Part shown: in pieces, positions 1-10,728 of the stretch
Numbering within the stretch: the stretch's first letter is position 1
How the letters are laid out: each line of letters begins with the position of its first letter
Assembly: GCA_027486405.1 (NCBI GenBank)
Contig: JAIXPD010000050.1
Span: 1 to 43,008 of the forward strand
Length of the DNA: 43,008 bases
Source: Azospirillum sp.
Lineage (GTDB): Bacteria > Pseudomonadota > Alphaproteobacteria > Azospirillales > Azospirillaceae
Direction: 5' to 3'
Program-made: the position numbers and the translations under genes
The notes under the pieces: model-generated
What the model was told of the DNA's origin: nothing
Databases searched by the model: none
What the model saw: the letters and a program-made list of their open reading frames with translations, nothing else

Positions 1-341
1 CACGGTATGCACTTGTTCAACATCCCGCAACGCTTGAAGCGCCGCATCGACCTCTTCCCCGTCTTCCCTTTGTCTCGGGAACGGGCCGAAGAAGGCCGAA
101 ATTCTTGGTCGAAGAAGGAACCTTCCAACCGCTCGATCAACCCGGCCTCGCCGACTTAACCGCTTGTTTCCGCTTCCTTTTCTGCCGCCGCCGCGTCGCT
201 TCGTGAAGCGCCGCCCCGTCGGTGGAGCGGGTTATAGTGGCACCACACCAAACCGCGCAACTCCTTTTTTGCGTATCCGTGCATTTTTTTCGCAGTTTTT
301 GTGAATCCAAGGGTTTAGCGAAAAGCGCTTTGTCCTGCGGA
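1..341. other. Window edge without a confident gene
   Basis: No frame here gives a convincing protein. A plus-strand frame is open from base 1 to a TAA at 157-159 (about 52 codons, could be the 3' end of a gene cut by the window), and two minus-strand frames read plausible residues for part of the stretch but lack a start or are broken. None matches a family I recognise. Bases 160-341 hold only the 3' flank of the DUF1489 gene. Confidence 0.4.
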
Positions 342-770
342 TTATAGAAGCCCCAAAGCGCGCAGTTCCGCCACCAGATGCGGGGGCAGCGCCTCTTCCC
401 CAGGGGCCGCCCCGGCCAGATCGGGCGGTGCGGCGTCCTGGTTGAGGTAGCGCCAGCCCTGGAAGGGGCGATGGGGGGTGGGAACGGTCGGCACCCGCAG
501 GGCGTCGAGCTGGAACAGGCAAAAGCCCTGCCCTTCCCCATCGACGCCGCTGTCGATGGCCAACACCCGCTGACGCGCGGCGACGCTGCCCTTGATGACC
601 CAATAGAGCGACCCGCCCGCCAAAATCTCGTCGGCCCGTTTCGGCAGGCTGCGGGTGTGGACGGGAATCCGCGTCTGGCCATCAACGGTGACGGCGCGCC
701 GGTCCTGCACCTCCGCCAGATGATCCAGATCGCGGACGCCAACGGACAGCTTGATGATGTGCAAAGGCAT
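342..770 (-). CDS. DUF1489 family protein
   Basis: A 142-residue protein that opens with MPLHIIKLSVGV and continues with a DLDHLAEVQ segment, the pattern of the DUF1489 family found almost only in alphaproteobacteria. The family has no established function; members are small and soluble with no signal peptide, and this copy has the usual length. It ends with a short acidic/leucine tail. It lies 21 bases downstream of the potassium channel gene on the same strand and may be co-transcribed with it. The start is the only ATG that keeps the conserved N-terminus. Confidence 0.85.
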   Translation of the reverse strand: MPLHIIKLSVGVRDLDHLAEVQDRRAVTVDGQTRIPVHTRSLPKRADEILAGGSLYWVIKGSVAARQRVLAIDSGVDGEGQGFCLFQLDALRVPTVPTPHRPFQGWRYLNQDAAPPDLAGAAPGEEALPPHLVAELRALGLL

Positions 771-791
771 GGGAATCCCGTTACAGCGCCG

Positions 792-1787
792 TTACAGCGG
801 GTCGTTGCGGTCGTGCCGTTCCGGCTTGGCGTGGCCGATGATGGCGCTGAAGCCGAACAGCAGCAGCAGCACCCCCATGACGATCTCCACCCCGCAGACC
901 AGACGCACCGCCCCAGACACCGGGTGGATGTCGCCATAGCCCACCGTGGCGAAGGTCACGATGGAGAAATACAGACCTTCGGCAAAGGTCAGGTCGCGCC
1001 GCACGCCCTCGATCACGAAATTGGGTTCGGCCATGAAGCGGTCCATGATGGTGTAGACCGCGCCGAACATGATGATGCAGAGCGAGTAGAAGGTCAGGAA
1101 GGCGAAGGCGGGCAACACCAGCCGCGCCGCCTGCTGGAAGAAGCCTTCGAACAGCAGACCGGCGTCGAGCAGAAAGATGGCGATGTCGCGGGCGACCAGG
1201 GCGACAATCCCGGCGATCGCCGACATCGCCACCAGAAAGATCGCGTTGAGCAACTCCGGCGACACGCCATGACCGGGGACCAGGAAGGTCAGCGCGCCGA
1301 TGCCCCAGAGCGGGGCCATCCACAGGAAGATGCGGTCGAAATGCCCGCCGTCGCGCAAACGCCGCGACATCACGATGCGGCGAATGTCGTCCGCCCGCCA
1401 CCAGGCCCCGCCCAAAAACGCGGCCAGCGGCAGCACAAACGCCACCGCCTGGGTCAGGGCCGGGATGTTGTGGAAATTGCTTTCCAGAAAAAAGACGAAG
1501 ATGCAGGCGTAGACGCCGATGAAGTTGGTCAGCGCCAAGGTGAAAAACTGGCTGCCGGGAAACAGATAGTGGAAGGCCCCAACCACCAGACCGACCGATC
1601 CCAGCAGAACGAAGGTCAAATCGCCCGACACCGACCGGATCGACAGCGCGATCAACCCCAGCAGCAGCGCCGTCAGCAGCGCCCCGCCCAACCAGGATGG
1701 CCGCCCGCTCCACCGGCCCGCGTGCGCGGCCGCCGTGGAGTGGGAGGCGGAAGAACGCGGGCGGCGGTCCGAAACGATGGGATCCAT
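792..1787 (-). CDS. Potassium channel / ion transport protein
   Basis: An integral membrane protein of 331 residues with several hydrophobic segments, a pore helix and the K+ selectivity filter TVGYGD at about residues 281-286, followed by a last membrane helix (GVLLLLFGFSAIIG). This is the ion-channel-2 pore architecture, so it should conduct K+ across the inner membrane; the upstream segments form a larger transmembrane domain without the regular arginines of a voltage sensor. No RCK/TrkA_N domain is present. I start at ATG 1787 (MDPIVSDR); the frame is open further upstream only through a TTG at 1892. It is probably the first gene of a two-gene unit with DUF1489. Confidence 0.85.
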   Translation of the reverse strand: MDPIVSDRRPRSSASHSTAAAHAGRWSGRPSWLGGALLTALLLGLIALSIRSVSGDLTFVLLGSVGLVVGAFHYLFPGSQFFTLALTNFIGVYACIFVFFLESNFHNIPALTQAVAFVLPLAAFLGGAWWRADDIRRIVMSRRLRDGGHFDRIFLWMAPLWGIGALTFLVPGHGVSPELLNAIFLVAMSAIAGIVALVARDIAIFLLDAGLLFEGFFQQAARLVLPAFAFLTFYSLCIIMFGAVYTIMDRFMAEPNFVIEGVRRDLTFAEGLYFSIVTFATVGYGDIHPVSGAVRLVCGVEIVMGVLLLLFGFSAIIGHAKPERHDRNDPL

Positions 1788-1940
1788 AGGCGACGGCAAG
1801 CCCCGACCAAAACAAAAGGGCGTTCGGGGACCATCCGCAAGCGGGGCCAACGAACAGCATGGACCTGATTTATAGCCGGTCCGCTTGCCCAATCATCAAG
1901 CTTTTCCGCCCGCGCGGCCCGGATTTCCCCCCACCCGGCC

Positions 1941-2555
1941 TCACCAGCCGCCGCTGGACAACCAGCGGTCCACCATGTCGAGCCGGTCCCACCCCCAAAA
2001 GGGTTCGTTGCCGACCAGGACAAAGGGCGAGCCGAAGACGCCGCGCGCCACCGCCTGTTCGGTTTCGGCGCGCAAGCGGTCCTTGACCGTCGGGTTGCCC
2101 AAGGCGGCCAGGACGGCGGCGCGGTCGCCCACCGCCCCGCCCAGCGCTTGTTCGGCGATCTCCGCCACCGTGTCGGCCGGGCCGATGTCGCGGCCTTCGG
2201 CGAAATGGGCGTGGTAGAGGGCGTGGGCCAGAGCCTTGGCCTGCTCCGGTTGGTTGTCGGCCAGCCAATAAAAGGCGCGGGACGCCGCCACCCCGTTGAC
2301 CGGCGCGGAGTCCGGCAGGGTGAAGGGCACGCCGACCAACCGGGCCACCCGCCCGACATCGTGGCTCAGATACTCCCCGCGCAAGGGCTGCTCCAGGTTG
2401 GGCTTCATGCCCGTGACCTTGAAGACCGCCCCCAACAGGATCGGGTGCCAGGTTACGGCGCGGCCATGCGCGCGGGCCAGCGCGTCGATCCGCAAGCTGG
2501 CGAAATAGCCGTAGGGGGAGCCGAAATCAAAATAGAAGTCGATGGGATCGGCCAC
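1941..2555 (-). CDS. 2-hydroxychromene-2-carboxylate isomerase-like (DsbA family)
   Basis: A 204-residue protein whose N-terminus reads DPIDFYFDFGSPYGYFAS, the signature of the HCCA isomerase / kappa-class GST branch of the thioredoxin fold. The WHPILLGAVFK segment and the C-terminal VFGSPFVLVGNEPFWGWDRL motif also fit. Relatives use glutathione to isomerise chromene carboxylates in naphthalene breakdown, but most bacterial members are uncharacterised and the substrate here is unknown. I choose GTG 2555 because GGGAGGAA lies six bases upstream; an ATG at 2573 has no visible ribosome binding site. It is a soluble protein with no signal peptide. Confidence 0.85.
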   Translation of the reverse strand: MADPIDFYFDFGSPYGYFASLRIDALARAHGRAVTWHPILLGAVFKVTGMKPNLEQPLRGEYLSHDVGRVARLVGVPFTLPDSAPVNGVAASRAFYWLADNQPEQAKALAHALYHAHFAEGRDIGPADTVAEIAEQALGGAVGDRAAVLAALGNPTVKDRLRAETEQAVARGVFGSPFVLVGNEPFWGWDRLDMVDRWLSSGGW

Positions 2556-2662
2556 GCGCGTTTCCTCCCGCATTGCACGGACGACGGTGCGTCCTTGCGG
2601 AAAGGCTAATACGGGAGGCCGGGCGCGTCCAGTGCGCGGGAATCAACAGGGTTCGGCGCGGG

Positions 2663-2730
2663 GGATGAAGGATCCGCGCGGAGGATGAAGGATCCGCACC
2701 GAGGATCCGTCCCTCTCGGAACGGATCCTC
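2663..2730. repeat. Direct repeat plus GAGGATCCGT hairpin
   Basis: GGATGAAGGATCCGC occurs at 2663-2677 and again at 2683-2697. It is followed by a perfect 10-bp stem (GAGGATCCGT 2701-2710 with ACGGATCCTC 2721-2730). No T-run follows on either strand. It sits just beyond the 3' end of the response regulator gene, so it may help transcript ending or stability. Confidence 0.5.
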
Positions 2731-2751
2731 CCTGGGATCATCCTCCTGGGA

Positions 2752-3465
2752 TCAGATCGCCCGGACCTTGGCGTCGAACACGTAACCGGCCCCGCGCTCG
2801 GTCTTGATGATGCGGGGTTCCTTCGGATTCGCTTCGATCTTGCGGCGCAGGCGCAGAATCAGCACGTCGATGGAGCGGTCGAACACCTCGGCCCCGTCGG
2901 CGCGGGTCAGGTCGAGGAGCTGGTCGCGGGTCAGCACCCGTTGCGGCCGCTTGACGAAGGCGGCCAACAGGCCGAATTCCGCCTTGGTCAGCTCGACATC
3001 CCGGCCTTCCTGGCCGCGCAACCGCTGGGCGGTCAGGTCCAGTTCCCAACTGGCGAACTGAACCACGGCGCGCAGTTCGTCGGCCCCGCGCGGCGGGCGG
3101 CCTTCGCCGGACACCCGGCGCAGAACCGCCTTGATGCGGGCCAACAATTCACGCGGGTTGAAGGGTTTGGTCAGGTAATCGTCGGCCCCCAGCTCCAACC
3201 CGACGATGCGGTCGACGTCCTGGTCCTTCGACGACAGGATGATGACCGGAATCTGGGTGTCGCTGCGGATTTGGCGGACCAGCCCCAGCCCGTCGCCGTC
3301 GGGAAGGCGCAGATCGCACACCACAAGGTCGATGGGGTCGCCGTCCAACGCCAGCTTGGCCGCCGCCGTGTCGGCCGCCGTGGTGACGCGGTATCCTTCC
3401 GCCGTCAGATAGGACGCCAACAGCTCCCTGATCGGTTCGTCGTCATCGACCGCGAGAATGTGCAT
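2752..3465 (-). CDS. OmpR-family response regulator
   Basis: A two-component transcription regulator of 237 residues. The receiver domain (1-120) has the acidic pair D7/D8, phospho-acceptor D51 (VVCDLRLPDGDG) and K100 (LTKPF). The C-terminal winged helix (about 140-235) ends with the typical RGAGYVFDAKV strand. It should bind DNA as a dimer after phosphorylation. The start at 3465 has a near-ideal site (GGGAGGTAA) just upstream; the longer open frame is not needed. No histidine kinase lies beside it, so it is an orphan in this window and its signal is unknown. Confidence 0.93.
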   Translation of the reverse strand: MHILAVDDDEPIRELLASYLTAEGYRVTTAADTAAAKLALDGDPIDLVVCDLRLPDGDGLGLVRQIRSDTQIPVIILSSKDQDVDRIVGLELGADDYLTKPFNPRELLARIKAVLRRVSGEGRPPRGADELRAVVQFASWELDLTAQRLRGQEGRDVELTKAEFGLLAAFVKRPQRVLTRDQLLDLTRADGAEVFDRSIDVLILRLRRKIEANPKEPRIIKTERGAGYVFDAKVRAI

Positions 3466-3787
3466 GCCCGTTACCTCCCACATTCTTCTTATCCCACGCG
3501 CAAGCGCCGCGCAATCCGTTACAGGTCCGTAACACCCGACGAATCGCGCAACGTTCGGTGATTGGCTTGAAACAACAATACCCGCGAAGGACATCAAACC
3601 ACCACGACGCTGACATCACCAAGACACACGCGTCGGTTTAAATCCACACCTATTGAAAGGATGTTGATCGGTCAAGTCATCAACGCTCCGATGACGCGGG
3701 GTGTTCCGACGGACCGGTCCGCGTTTGCCCACCCCGTCTCGCCCCAACCCCGTTTCACCCCAACCTCGTCTCATAAGGTGTGGACCC
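3466..3787. promoter_or_regulatory. Intergenic region with GTTAC-N6-GTAAC inverted repeat
   Basis: This 322-base gap lies between the divergent response regulator and a small ORF. At 3518-3533 there is GTTAC AGGTCC GTAAC, a short inverted repeat 53 bases upstream of the regulator's start, a plausible operator for autoregulation. I see no other gene; the downstream half is pyrimidine-rich with repeated CCCAACC/CCCCGT runs. Confidence 0.3.
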
Positions 3788-3985
3788 GTGTCGACCATTG
3801 ACCATTGCCTGGAACGGCTCGCCCTGCTCGATCAGGCCGACCGCCTGTTGAACGAGGTGCGGCTCTATGGCCAGCACGGTCCGGCGCGCGAAGCAATAGC
3901 GCGGCATCGGATGCTGTTGGGGGAAGCGCGCCGCCATCTCGACTCCGCGCGTGCGGTTGGTGGTGCGGCCGCAGGAGCGCGCTGA
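3788..3985 (+). CDS. Small hypothetical protein
   Basis: A possible 65-residue protein from GTG 3788, with AAGGTG nine bases upstream. It reads as a compact helix-rich chain (TIDHCLERLALLDQADRLL, then REAIARHRMLLGEARRHLD) with an alanine-rich tail. I do not recognise it. It is followed after two bases by a second small frame, suggesting a coupled pair. No signal peptide or membrane segment is present. Coding status is inferred from the ribosome binding site and protein-like composition. Confidence 0.5.
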   Translation: MSTIDHCLERLALLDQADRLLNEVRLYGQHGPAREAIARHRMLLGEARRHLDSARAVGGAAAGAR

Positions 3986-3987
3986 CC

Positions 3988-4164
3988 GTGACCCGCCACG
4001 CGTTCGACTCCGGTCAATCCCATCCCACCGCACAGACCATGCACCGGACCGACGGCGGCGGAACCGACGGCACGATGGTTCCGCGCGCGCAACTCACCCG
4101 CCGCGATCCGCCGAACCCGCTGTGGAGCGCGATGATGGCGCGGTGGTTGGCCGATCCGGCGTGA
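3988..4164 (+). CDS. Small hypothetical protein
   Basis: A possible 58-residue protein starting at GTG 3988, two bases after the stop of the preceding small ORF, so it could be translated by coupling. The N-terminal half is polar and low in complexity; the C-terminal part (DPPNPLWSAMMARWLADPA) looks like a short amphipathic helix rich in tryptophan. No family recognised. It could equally be non-coding. Confidence 0.35.
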   Translation: MTRHAFDSGQSHPTAQTMHRTDGGGTDGTMVPRAQLTRRDPPNPLWSAMMARWLADPA

Positions 4165-4228
4165 TCGGCCCTTGATAATCGGCTCTTGATAAATCGGCTC
4201 TTGATGATCGGCCTGTGATGATCGGTTG
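4162..4228. repeat. Degenerate short tandem repeat
   Basis: Five imperfect copies of a 14-15 base unit of the form TGATnATCGGCnnn stand head to tail. They begin at the stop codon of the small ORF and end before the 3' end of ridA, between genes that point toward each other. Copies differ by one to three bases. No hairpin-plus-T-run is seen. Confidence 0.5.
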
Positions 4229-4250
4229 GGCGTGACTGACAGAACCGACG

Positions 4251-4670
4251 TCAGGGCAGGCGGGCGGTCGCTTCGATCTCGATTTTCGCCACTGGGTCGA
4301 TCAGGATCGACGCCACGATGCTGCCCGCCGGACGGACGTCGGCGAAATAGGCGTTGAGCACCGGCGTCACGCGCGGGGCGTCCGCCGGGTCGCGCAGGTG
4401 AACGCGCAATTGGACCACATCGGCCAGACCGGCCCCGGCCTCGGCCAGCACCGCCGCGATGGTGTGGAGCGCCTGATGGGTTTGCTGGGCCACATCCTCG
4501 GCGATGGTCCCGGCGGCGTGGTCATGGCCGGTCGTCCCCGACACGAACACCCACCCATCCTGAACCAGCGCGCGGGACAAACCGGCGGCCCGTTCCAACG
4601 GCGACGCGGTGCCGATGAAGCGGCGTTCCAGCGGCGGGGCGGCGCGGGCGATGGCGGCAAGCGACGTCAT
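4251..4670 (-). CDS. RidA family protein
   Basis: A 139-residue member of the RidA/YjgF/UK114 family, which hydrolyses reactive enamine/imine intermediates made by PLP enzymes; several subfamilies have other or unknown roles. The WVFVSGTTGHD core, the HTIAAVLAEAG helix, the LRVHLRDPAD segment and the terminal KIEIEATARLP strand are all visible. The usual catalytic arginine near the C-terminus is not obvious: the region reads VRPAGSIVASIL, so R/P/A are there but the exact subfamily is unclear. Start at ATG 4670 with GGAAG upstream. Transcribed divergently from the DUF4139 gene. Confidence 0.88.
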   Translation of the reverse strand: MTSLAAIARAAPPLERRFIGTASPLERAAGLSRALVQDGWVFVSGTTGHDHAAGTIAEDVAQQTHQALHTIAAVLAEAGAGLADVVQLRVHLRDPADAPRVTPVLNAYFADVRPAGSIVASILIDPVAKIEIEATARLP

Positions 4671-4926
4671 GGCGGCTTCCTTACAGACAGAGACACAGAG
4701 ATGGAGAGACGGGGGTGGGCATCCAAGGGCGTGCGTCCCGAACACCCTCCCCGCCGGGCCGGGTCACAACCGGGCATCACGGCCAGGCATCACGGCCGGG
4801 CGGAACCGCAGCGCAGCATGGATGATGGCACAGCCGCGCCCGCCCGCCCATCGGGGCCGCCCGCAATCCCGCCCCAATTGGGGCCTAGCCTGGGAATCGT
4901 TCGTTGTGATTTGGAAAGGCCGCCCG

Positions 4927-7104
4927 ATGCTTCGCCCCGCCCTGCTCGTCTCCACCGCCGCGCTGCTCACCCTCTCCCCCGCGCTGGCCCAGACACCGGA
5001 CGCGCTGGTGTTGAAGCGGGTGCAACTGTCCACCGGCGGCGTCGGGTCCTTTGAATACGAGGCCCGCGTGACCGGCGACGCCGCCCTGACGCTGGAGGTG
5101 CGGCGCGATCAGGTGGATGATGTGCTGAAAAGCGTGGTGGTGTACGACGACCGGGGCGGCGTCGGGACCATCGACCTGCCAGGCGCGGAACCGCTCGACA
5201 CCGCCTTTCGCGAACTGCCCTTCTCGCGCGACGATCTCACCTCCCCCGCAGCGCTGCTCACCGCGCTGAAGGGGGCGGAGGTGGAGACCGACGGCGCGCG
5301 CGCGCTGACCGGGCGCGTGCTGTCGGTGACGGAGGAAACCGCGCAAGCAAGCAGCGCCGGTGCCAACAACGGCGGGGGCGGAACCATCACCCGCCACCGC
5401 CTCAGCCTGATGACCGCCAGCGGGGTGCGCCAACTCATTCTGGAGGACACCGACGCGCTGCGCTTCACCGACCCGCGCGTGCAGGCGCAGGTGAACGCCG
5501 CCCTGGCCGCCATCGCCGACAACGCCCGGCGCGAGCGGCGGCGGTTGACCGTGCGCAGCCTGGCCAACGGCGCAGCGGGCGAACGCACCGTGCGCGTCGC
5601 CTTTGTCGCCGCCACCCCGCTGTGGAAGGCCACCTACCGCCTGAGCCTGCCCGCCGTCGGCTCCGCATCCGGTGCCGCCACCACGCCGCAAGAGCGCGGG
5701 GGCCAAGCGCAAGGCGGGTTGCAGGGCTGGGCAATTCTGGAAAATCTGAGCGGGGAGGATTGGCGCGGCGTGAGCCTGAGCGTCGTCTCCGGCAACCCGG
5801 TCACGCTGCGTCAGGCGCTCTACACCCCCTATTCCGTGGAGCGGCCCGAGGTGCCGGTGGAGGTTCTGGGCCGCGTGCTGCCGACCAGCGACGAGGGGGC
5901 CGTCGCCCTGGATCGCGGGCGTGGCCTGTCGGTGGCCGAATCCGCCCGCCCGGCCCCGGTCGCCATGGCGGCACCGCCCCCCGCCGCGATGCCCCCCGCC
6001 GCGATGGCGGCCCCAATGGCGTCCCCGCTGGCAAAGGCCGCGCCCTTCGCCGCCGCCCCACCGCCGCTCGCGTCCGCCAGCGTGACGAGCGCCGAGGCCA
6101 CCGCCGCCGACACCAGCACGCAGGTGCTGTTCCGCTACCCGCAACCGGTCACGTTGGCCAACGGCGGCACGCTGATGATGCCGATCGCCGACCGCGCCCT
6201 GCCGGTGGAGCGCATCGCGCTGTATCAGCCCAACACCCAGCCCCGCCACCCGTTGGCCGCCCTGCGGCTGCGCAACAATTCGCAAACCGCGCTGCCGCCC
6301 GGCCTGCTGACCTTTTACGAGACGGTGAACAACGCCCCGACCCATGTCGGTGACGCCCGCATGGCCACCCTGCCGGTGGGGGAAAGCCGCCTGCTGTCCT
6401 TTGCCGTCGATTCCGCCGTCACCATCGACCGCGCCGACCAGCCCAGCCGCCACCTGACCCGCGCCACCGCCGCCGACGGGGTGATGCTGCTGACCGTCAG
6501 CGACCGGCAAACCTCCGTCTACACCGTCGCCGGGGCGCGCGATGGCGACCGCAAGCTGGTGATCGAACACCCGCGCCGCCCCGGCTGGACGCTGGTGGAG
6601 CCAAAAGACGGGGAGTCAAAGAATGGAACTGGCGGGGAGCCGGTGGAAACCACCGCCACCGCCCACCGCCTCACGCTCGCCGTGCCCGCCGGGCAGACGG
6701 TGACGCTGGCGGTCAGCACCGAACGCCCGCGTCAGGAACGGATCGTGCTGGGCGATCTGTCCGCCGACCAGTTGACCGCGCAGGCCAGCGCGCAAGAGCT
6801 GCCCGCCGCCCTGCGCGACGGGTTGAAGGCGCTCGCCGCCCTGCGCGCCGCCGTCGCCGACAAGGAGCGCCGCATCGCCGACATCGAACGGGAGCAGCAG
6901 GACCGGGTGACGGAACAGGAGCGGCTGCGCGCCAACCTCGCCGCCCTGCCCAACGGCAGCGATCTGCACAAACGCACCCTGACCAAGATGGGCGAGGCGG
7001 AAAACCGGCTCGACGCCCTGTCGCGCGACCTCACCACCGCCCGGGCCGAGGCCGACGCCGCCCGCGCCACCCTGCGCGAGCGGGTTCGGTCCCTGAAGCT
7101 CTGA
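4927..7104 (+). CDS. Secreted DUF4139 domain protein
   Basis: A 725-residue exported protein. A signal peptide ends at ALA-Q near residue 21. Residues about 170-640 resemble the DUF4139 domain (WKATYRLSLP, WAILENLSGEDWRGVSLSVVSGNP, then LFRYPQPVTL and LLTFYETVNN), a beta-rich domain found with DUF4140 in 'mucoidy inhibitor'-like proteins of unknown function. An alanine/proline/methionine-rich linker spans about 340-390. The last 70 residues (KERRIADIEREQQDRVTEQE and on) are a predicted coiled coil. GGAAAGG lies eight bases before the ATG. Likely periplasmic; partner unknown. Confidence 0.85.
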   Translation: MLRPALLVSTAALLTLSPALAQTPDALVLKRVQLSTGGVGSFEYEARVTGDAALTLEVRRDQVDDVLKSVVVYDDRGGVGTIDLPGAEPLDTAFRELPFSRDDLTSPAALLTALKGAEVETDGARALTGRVLSVTEETAQASSAGANNGGGGTITRHRLSLMTASGVRQLILEDTDALRFTDPRVQAQVNAALAAIADNARRERRRLTVRSLANGAAGERTVRVAFVAATPLWKATYRLSLPAVGSASGAATTPQERGGQAQGGLQGWAILENLSGEDWRGVSLSVVSGNPVTLRQALYTPYSVERPEVPVEVLGRVLPTSDEGAVALDRGRGLSVAESARPAPVAMAAPPPAAMPPAAMAAPMASPLAKAAPFAAAPPPLASASVTSAEATAADTSTQVLFRYPQPVTLANGGTLMMPIADRALPVERIALYQPNTQPRHPLAALRLRNNSQTALPPGLLTFYETVNNAPTHVGDARMATLPVGESRLLSFAVDSAVTIDRADQPSRHLTRATAADGVMLLTVSDRQTSVYTVAGARDGDRKLVIEHPRRPGWTLVEPKDGESKNGTGGEPVETTATAHRLTLAVPAGQTVTLAVSTERPRQERIVLGDLSADQLTAQASAQELPAALRDGLKALAALRAAVADKERRIADIEREQQDRVTEQERLRANLAALPNGSDLHKRTLTKMGEAENRLDALSRDLTTARAEADAARATLRERVRSLKL

Positions 7105-7125
7105 ACGGTTCGACGGTCGGAACGG

Positions 7126-7584
7126 TTACAGCGTCGTCGCGCTGCAATAGGCCCAGGCGTCGTTCTGCAGGCCGAACAGCGCGGCGACCGGCTTTCCGCT
7201 CGACCGGTCGATCACCACGCGGAAACGGTCGCCGGTGCACACCCCGGCGGGCTGCTTGGCAAAGGGCGTCTTGACGTTCTTGGCGGTCAGGCAGGATTGC
7301 GCCAGCGTGGGCGGGGTCGCCGGGCCATCCACCCGCTTGCCGTTGGCGACCAGGAAATAATTCGTCCCCACCCCGCCCTTGACCTCGGCCTTCAGCTCCA
7401 GCCGGGCGAGGTGGGACTTGTACATCCCGGCGTCCTGCACCCCGTCCGGCCCGCCCGCTGCGATGGTGCGAAAGGACAGCGCGGAGCAGACCGGCGGCTC
7501 CTTCGCCTGCGCCGGGGACGACAACGCCAGCGCCAAACCGGTCAAAGCCACAGCGAAGGCGGACGAAACGGACAGGAAGGTCAT
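7126..7584 (-). CDS. Secreted hypothetical protein
   Basis: A 152-residue protein with a clear signal peptide (hydrophobic stretch VALTGLALALSS, cleavage after AQA at about 27). The mature part has five cysteines (VCSALSF, SCLTAKN, VCTGD, AYCSATTL) that could form disulfides in the periplasm. It ends with an FGLQNDAWAYCSATTL segment. I do not recognise a family. ATG 7584 has AGGAC eight bases upstream. It lies convergent to the DUF4139 gene and downstream of the thioesterase gene on the same strand. Confidence 0.75.
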   Translation of the reverse strand: MTFLSVSSAFAVALTGLALALSSPAQAKEPPVCSALSFRTIAAGGPDGVQDAGMYKSHLARLELKAEVKGGVGTNYFLVANGKRVDGPATPPTLAQSCLTAKNVKTPFAKQPAGVCTGDRFRVVIDRSSGKPVAALFGLQNDAWAYCSATTL

Positions 7585-7643
7585 GCGGCGGTGTCCTGCG
7601 ACGGGGGTGGAAGGGGGATTCCGGCGGCCATTCACGCGGCCAT

Positions 7644-8087
7644 TCACTTGGACATCGCGCAGAAGGTGGTTTGCTGCATCAGCGCGCAATCCTTTTCCAC
7701 GCCGCCGTCGAGCATCGACACCTCGACCTGCGTGATGACCAGGGTGCGCCCCGCCTTCACCACGCGGCCGCGCGCGATCATCACATCGCCCTTGGCCGGG
7801 GACATCAGATTGATCTTGAACTCCACCGCCAGCACATCGGCCCCCGGCGGCATCAACGAGGCGGCGGCGTAGCCCCCGGCGTTGTCGGCCAGGGTCGCCA
7901 CCATGCCCGCGTGGAAAAAGCCGTTCTGCTGGGTCAGGTCGGCGCGGAAGGGCAGCCGCATTTCGCAAAGGCCCGGCTCGATCGCCGTCAGCTCGATGCC
8001 CAGGGTCTTGCAGATCGCCTGCGTGTCAAAGGACGCAAGACAGCGCGCCTTCCAATCGGGATCGCGCGGTTCGAAACGGCTGCTCAC
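7644..8087 (-). CDS. PaaI family hotdog thioesterase
   Basis: A 147-residue single hotdog-fold protein, expected to hydrolyse acyl- or aryl-CoA thioesters. The NGFFHAGMVATLADNAGGYAA stretch holds the family's HxG...D pattern on the central helix, and the following VEFKINLMSPAKGD strand is typical. I choose GTG 8087, with a GAGAGCGAG ribosome-binding stretch, because the frame further upstream runs into a dispersed repeat and loses protein character. Substrate cannot be told from sequence; no paa genes are nearby. Confidence 0.85.
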   Translation of the reverse strand: MSSRFEPRDPDWKARCLASFDTQAICKTLGIELTAIEPGLCEMRLPFRADLTQQNGFFHAGMVATLADNAGGYAAASLMPPGADVLAVEFKINLMSPAKGDVMIARGRVVKAGRTLVITQVEVSMLDGGVEKDCALMQQTTFCAMSK

Positions 8088-8168
8088 GGCTCGCTCTCCA
8101 GCGGGGGACAAAACGGCCCCCAGCCTGCGGCAAGCCGCCGCCGCGATCAAGCCACGCTTGGTGACATC

Positions 8169-8446
8169 CAGGCAATCGCTTGATCGAGCGATCCTCGTCA
8201 GGCAAGCAAGAATGGACACGGATTTCACGGACAAAAGGATGGATTGCACGGATTTTCAATCCCAATCGCCTCACACATCCCGTCACGAGGTTTGCGCCGA
8301 GATCACAAACAGACTCGCATACAGGATGGCTCTGTGACGCGTTCCGTGAAATTCGTGCGAAAATCCGTGAAATCCGTGAAATCCGTGGCAATCCTTGCTT
8401 TGGTCGGGTTTTGGTCGGGCGCACGAGGATTCAAGCCATTGCCCTG
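8169..8446. mobile_element. MITE-like repeat, copy 1
   Basis: A 278-base non-coding element with terminal inverted repeats: it opens with CAGGCAATCGCTTGA and its right end, read on the other strand, opens CAGGGCAATGGCTTGA. Inside, GGATTTCACGGA near the left is mirrored by repeated AATCCGTGA units near the right. The 11-mer TTGGTGACATC stands directly outside both ends (8158-8168 and 8447-8457), as expected of a target-site duplication. A second copy lies at 40193-40448. It separates thiG from the thioesterase gene. Confidence 0.75.
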
Positions 8447-8475
8447 TTGGTGACATCGCCCGCGCCCGCCGCGCG

Positions 8476-10723
<2,248 letters not shown>

Positions 10724-10728
10724 GCAAC

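Noticed and set aside
1..159. Partial plus-strand frame and broken minus-strand frames at the window start
   Set aside because: Too short and without recognisable residues to call a gene; noted only as an uncertain edge.
378..1868. A 496-codon plus-strand open frame
   Set aside because: Antisense to DUF1489 and the potassium channel; residues rich in Arg, Gln and His with no motif.
4162..4228. CRISPR-like array
   Set aside because: The units are contiguous and degenerate, with no unique spacers; no cas gene is in the window.
4885..6570. A 561-codon minus-strand open frame
   Set aside because: Antisense to the DUF4139 gene, whose signal peptide and domain are clear.
8180..8424. Short frames in the repeat reading ISRISRIF-like peptides
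   Set aside because: They arise from the AATCCGTGA tandem units of the MITE-like element and lack start signals.
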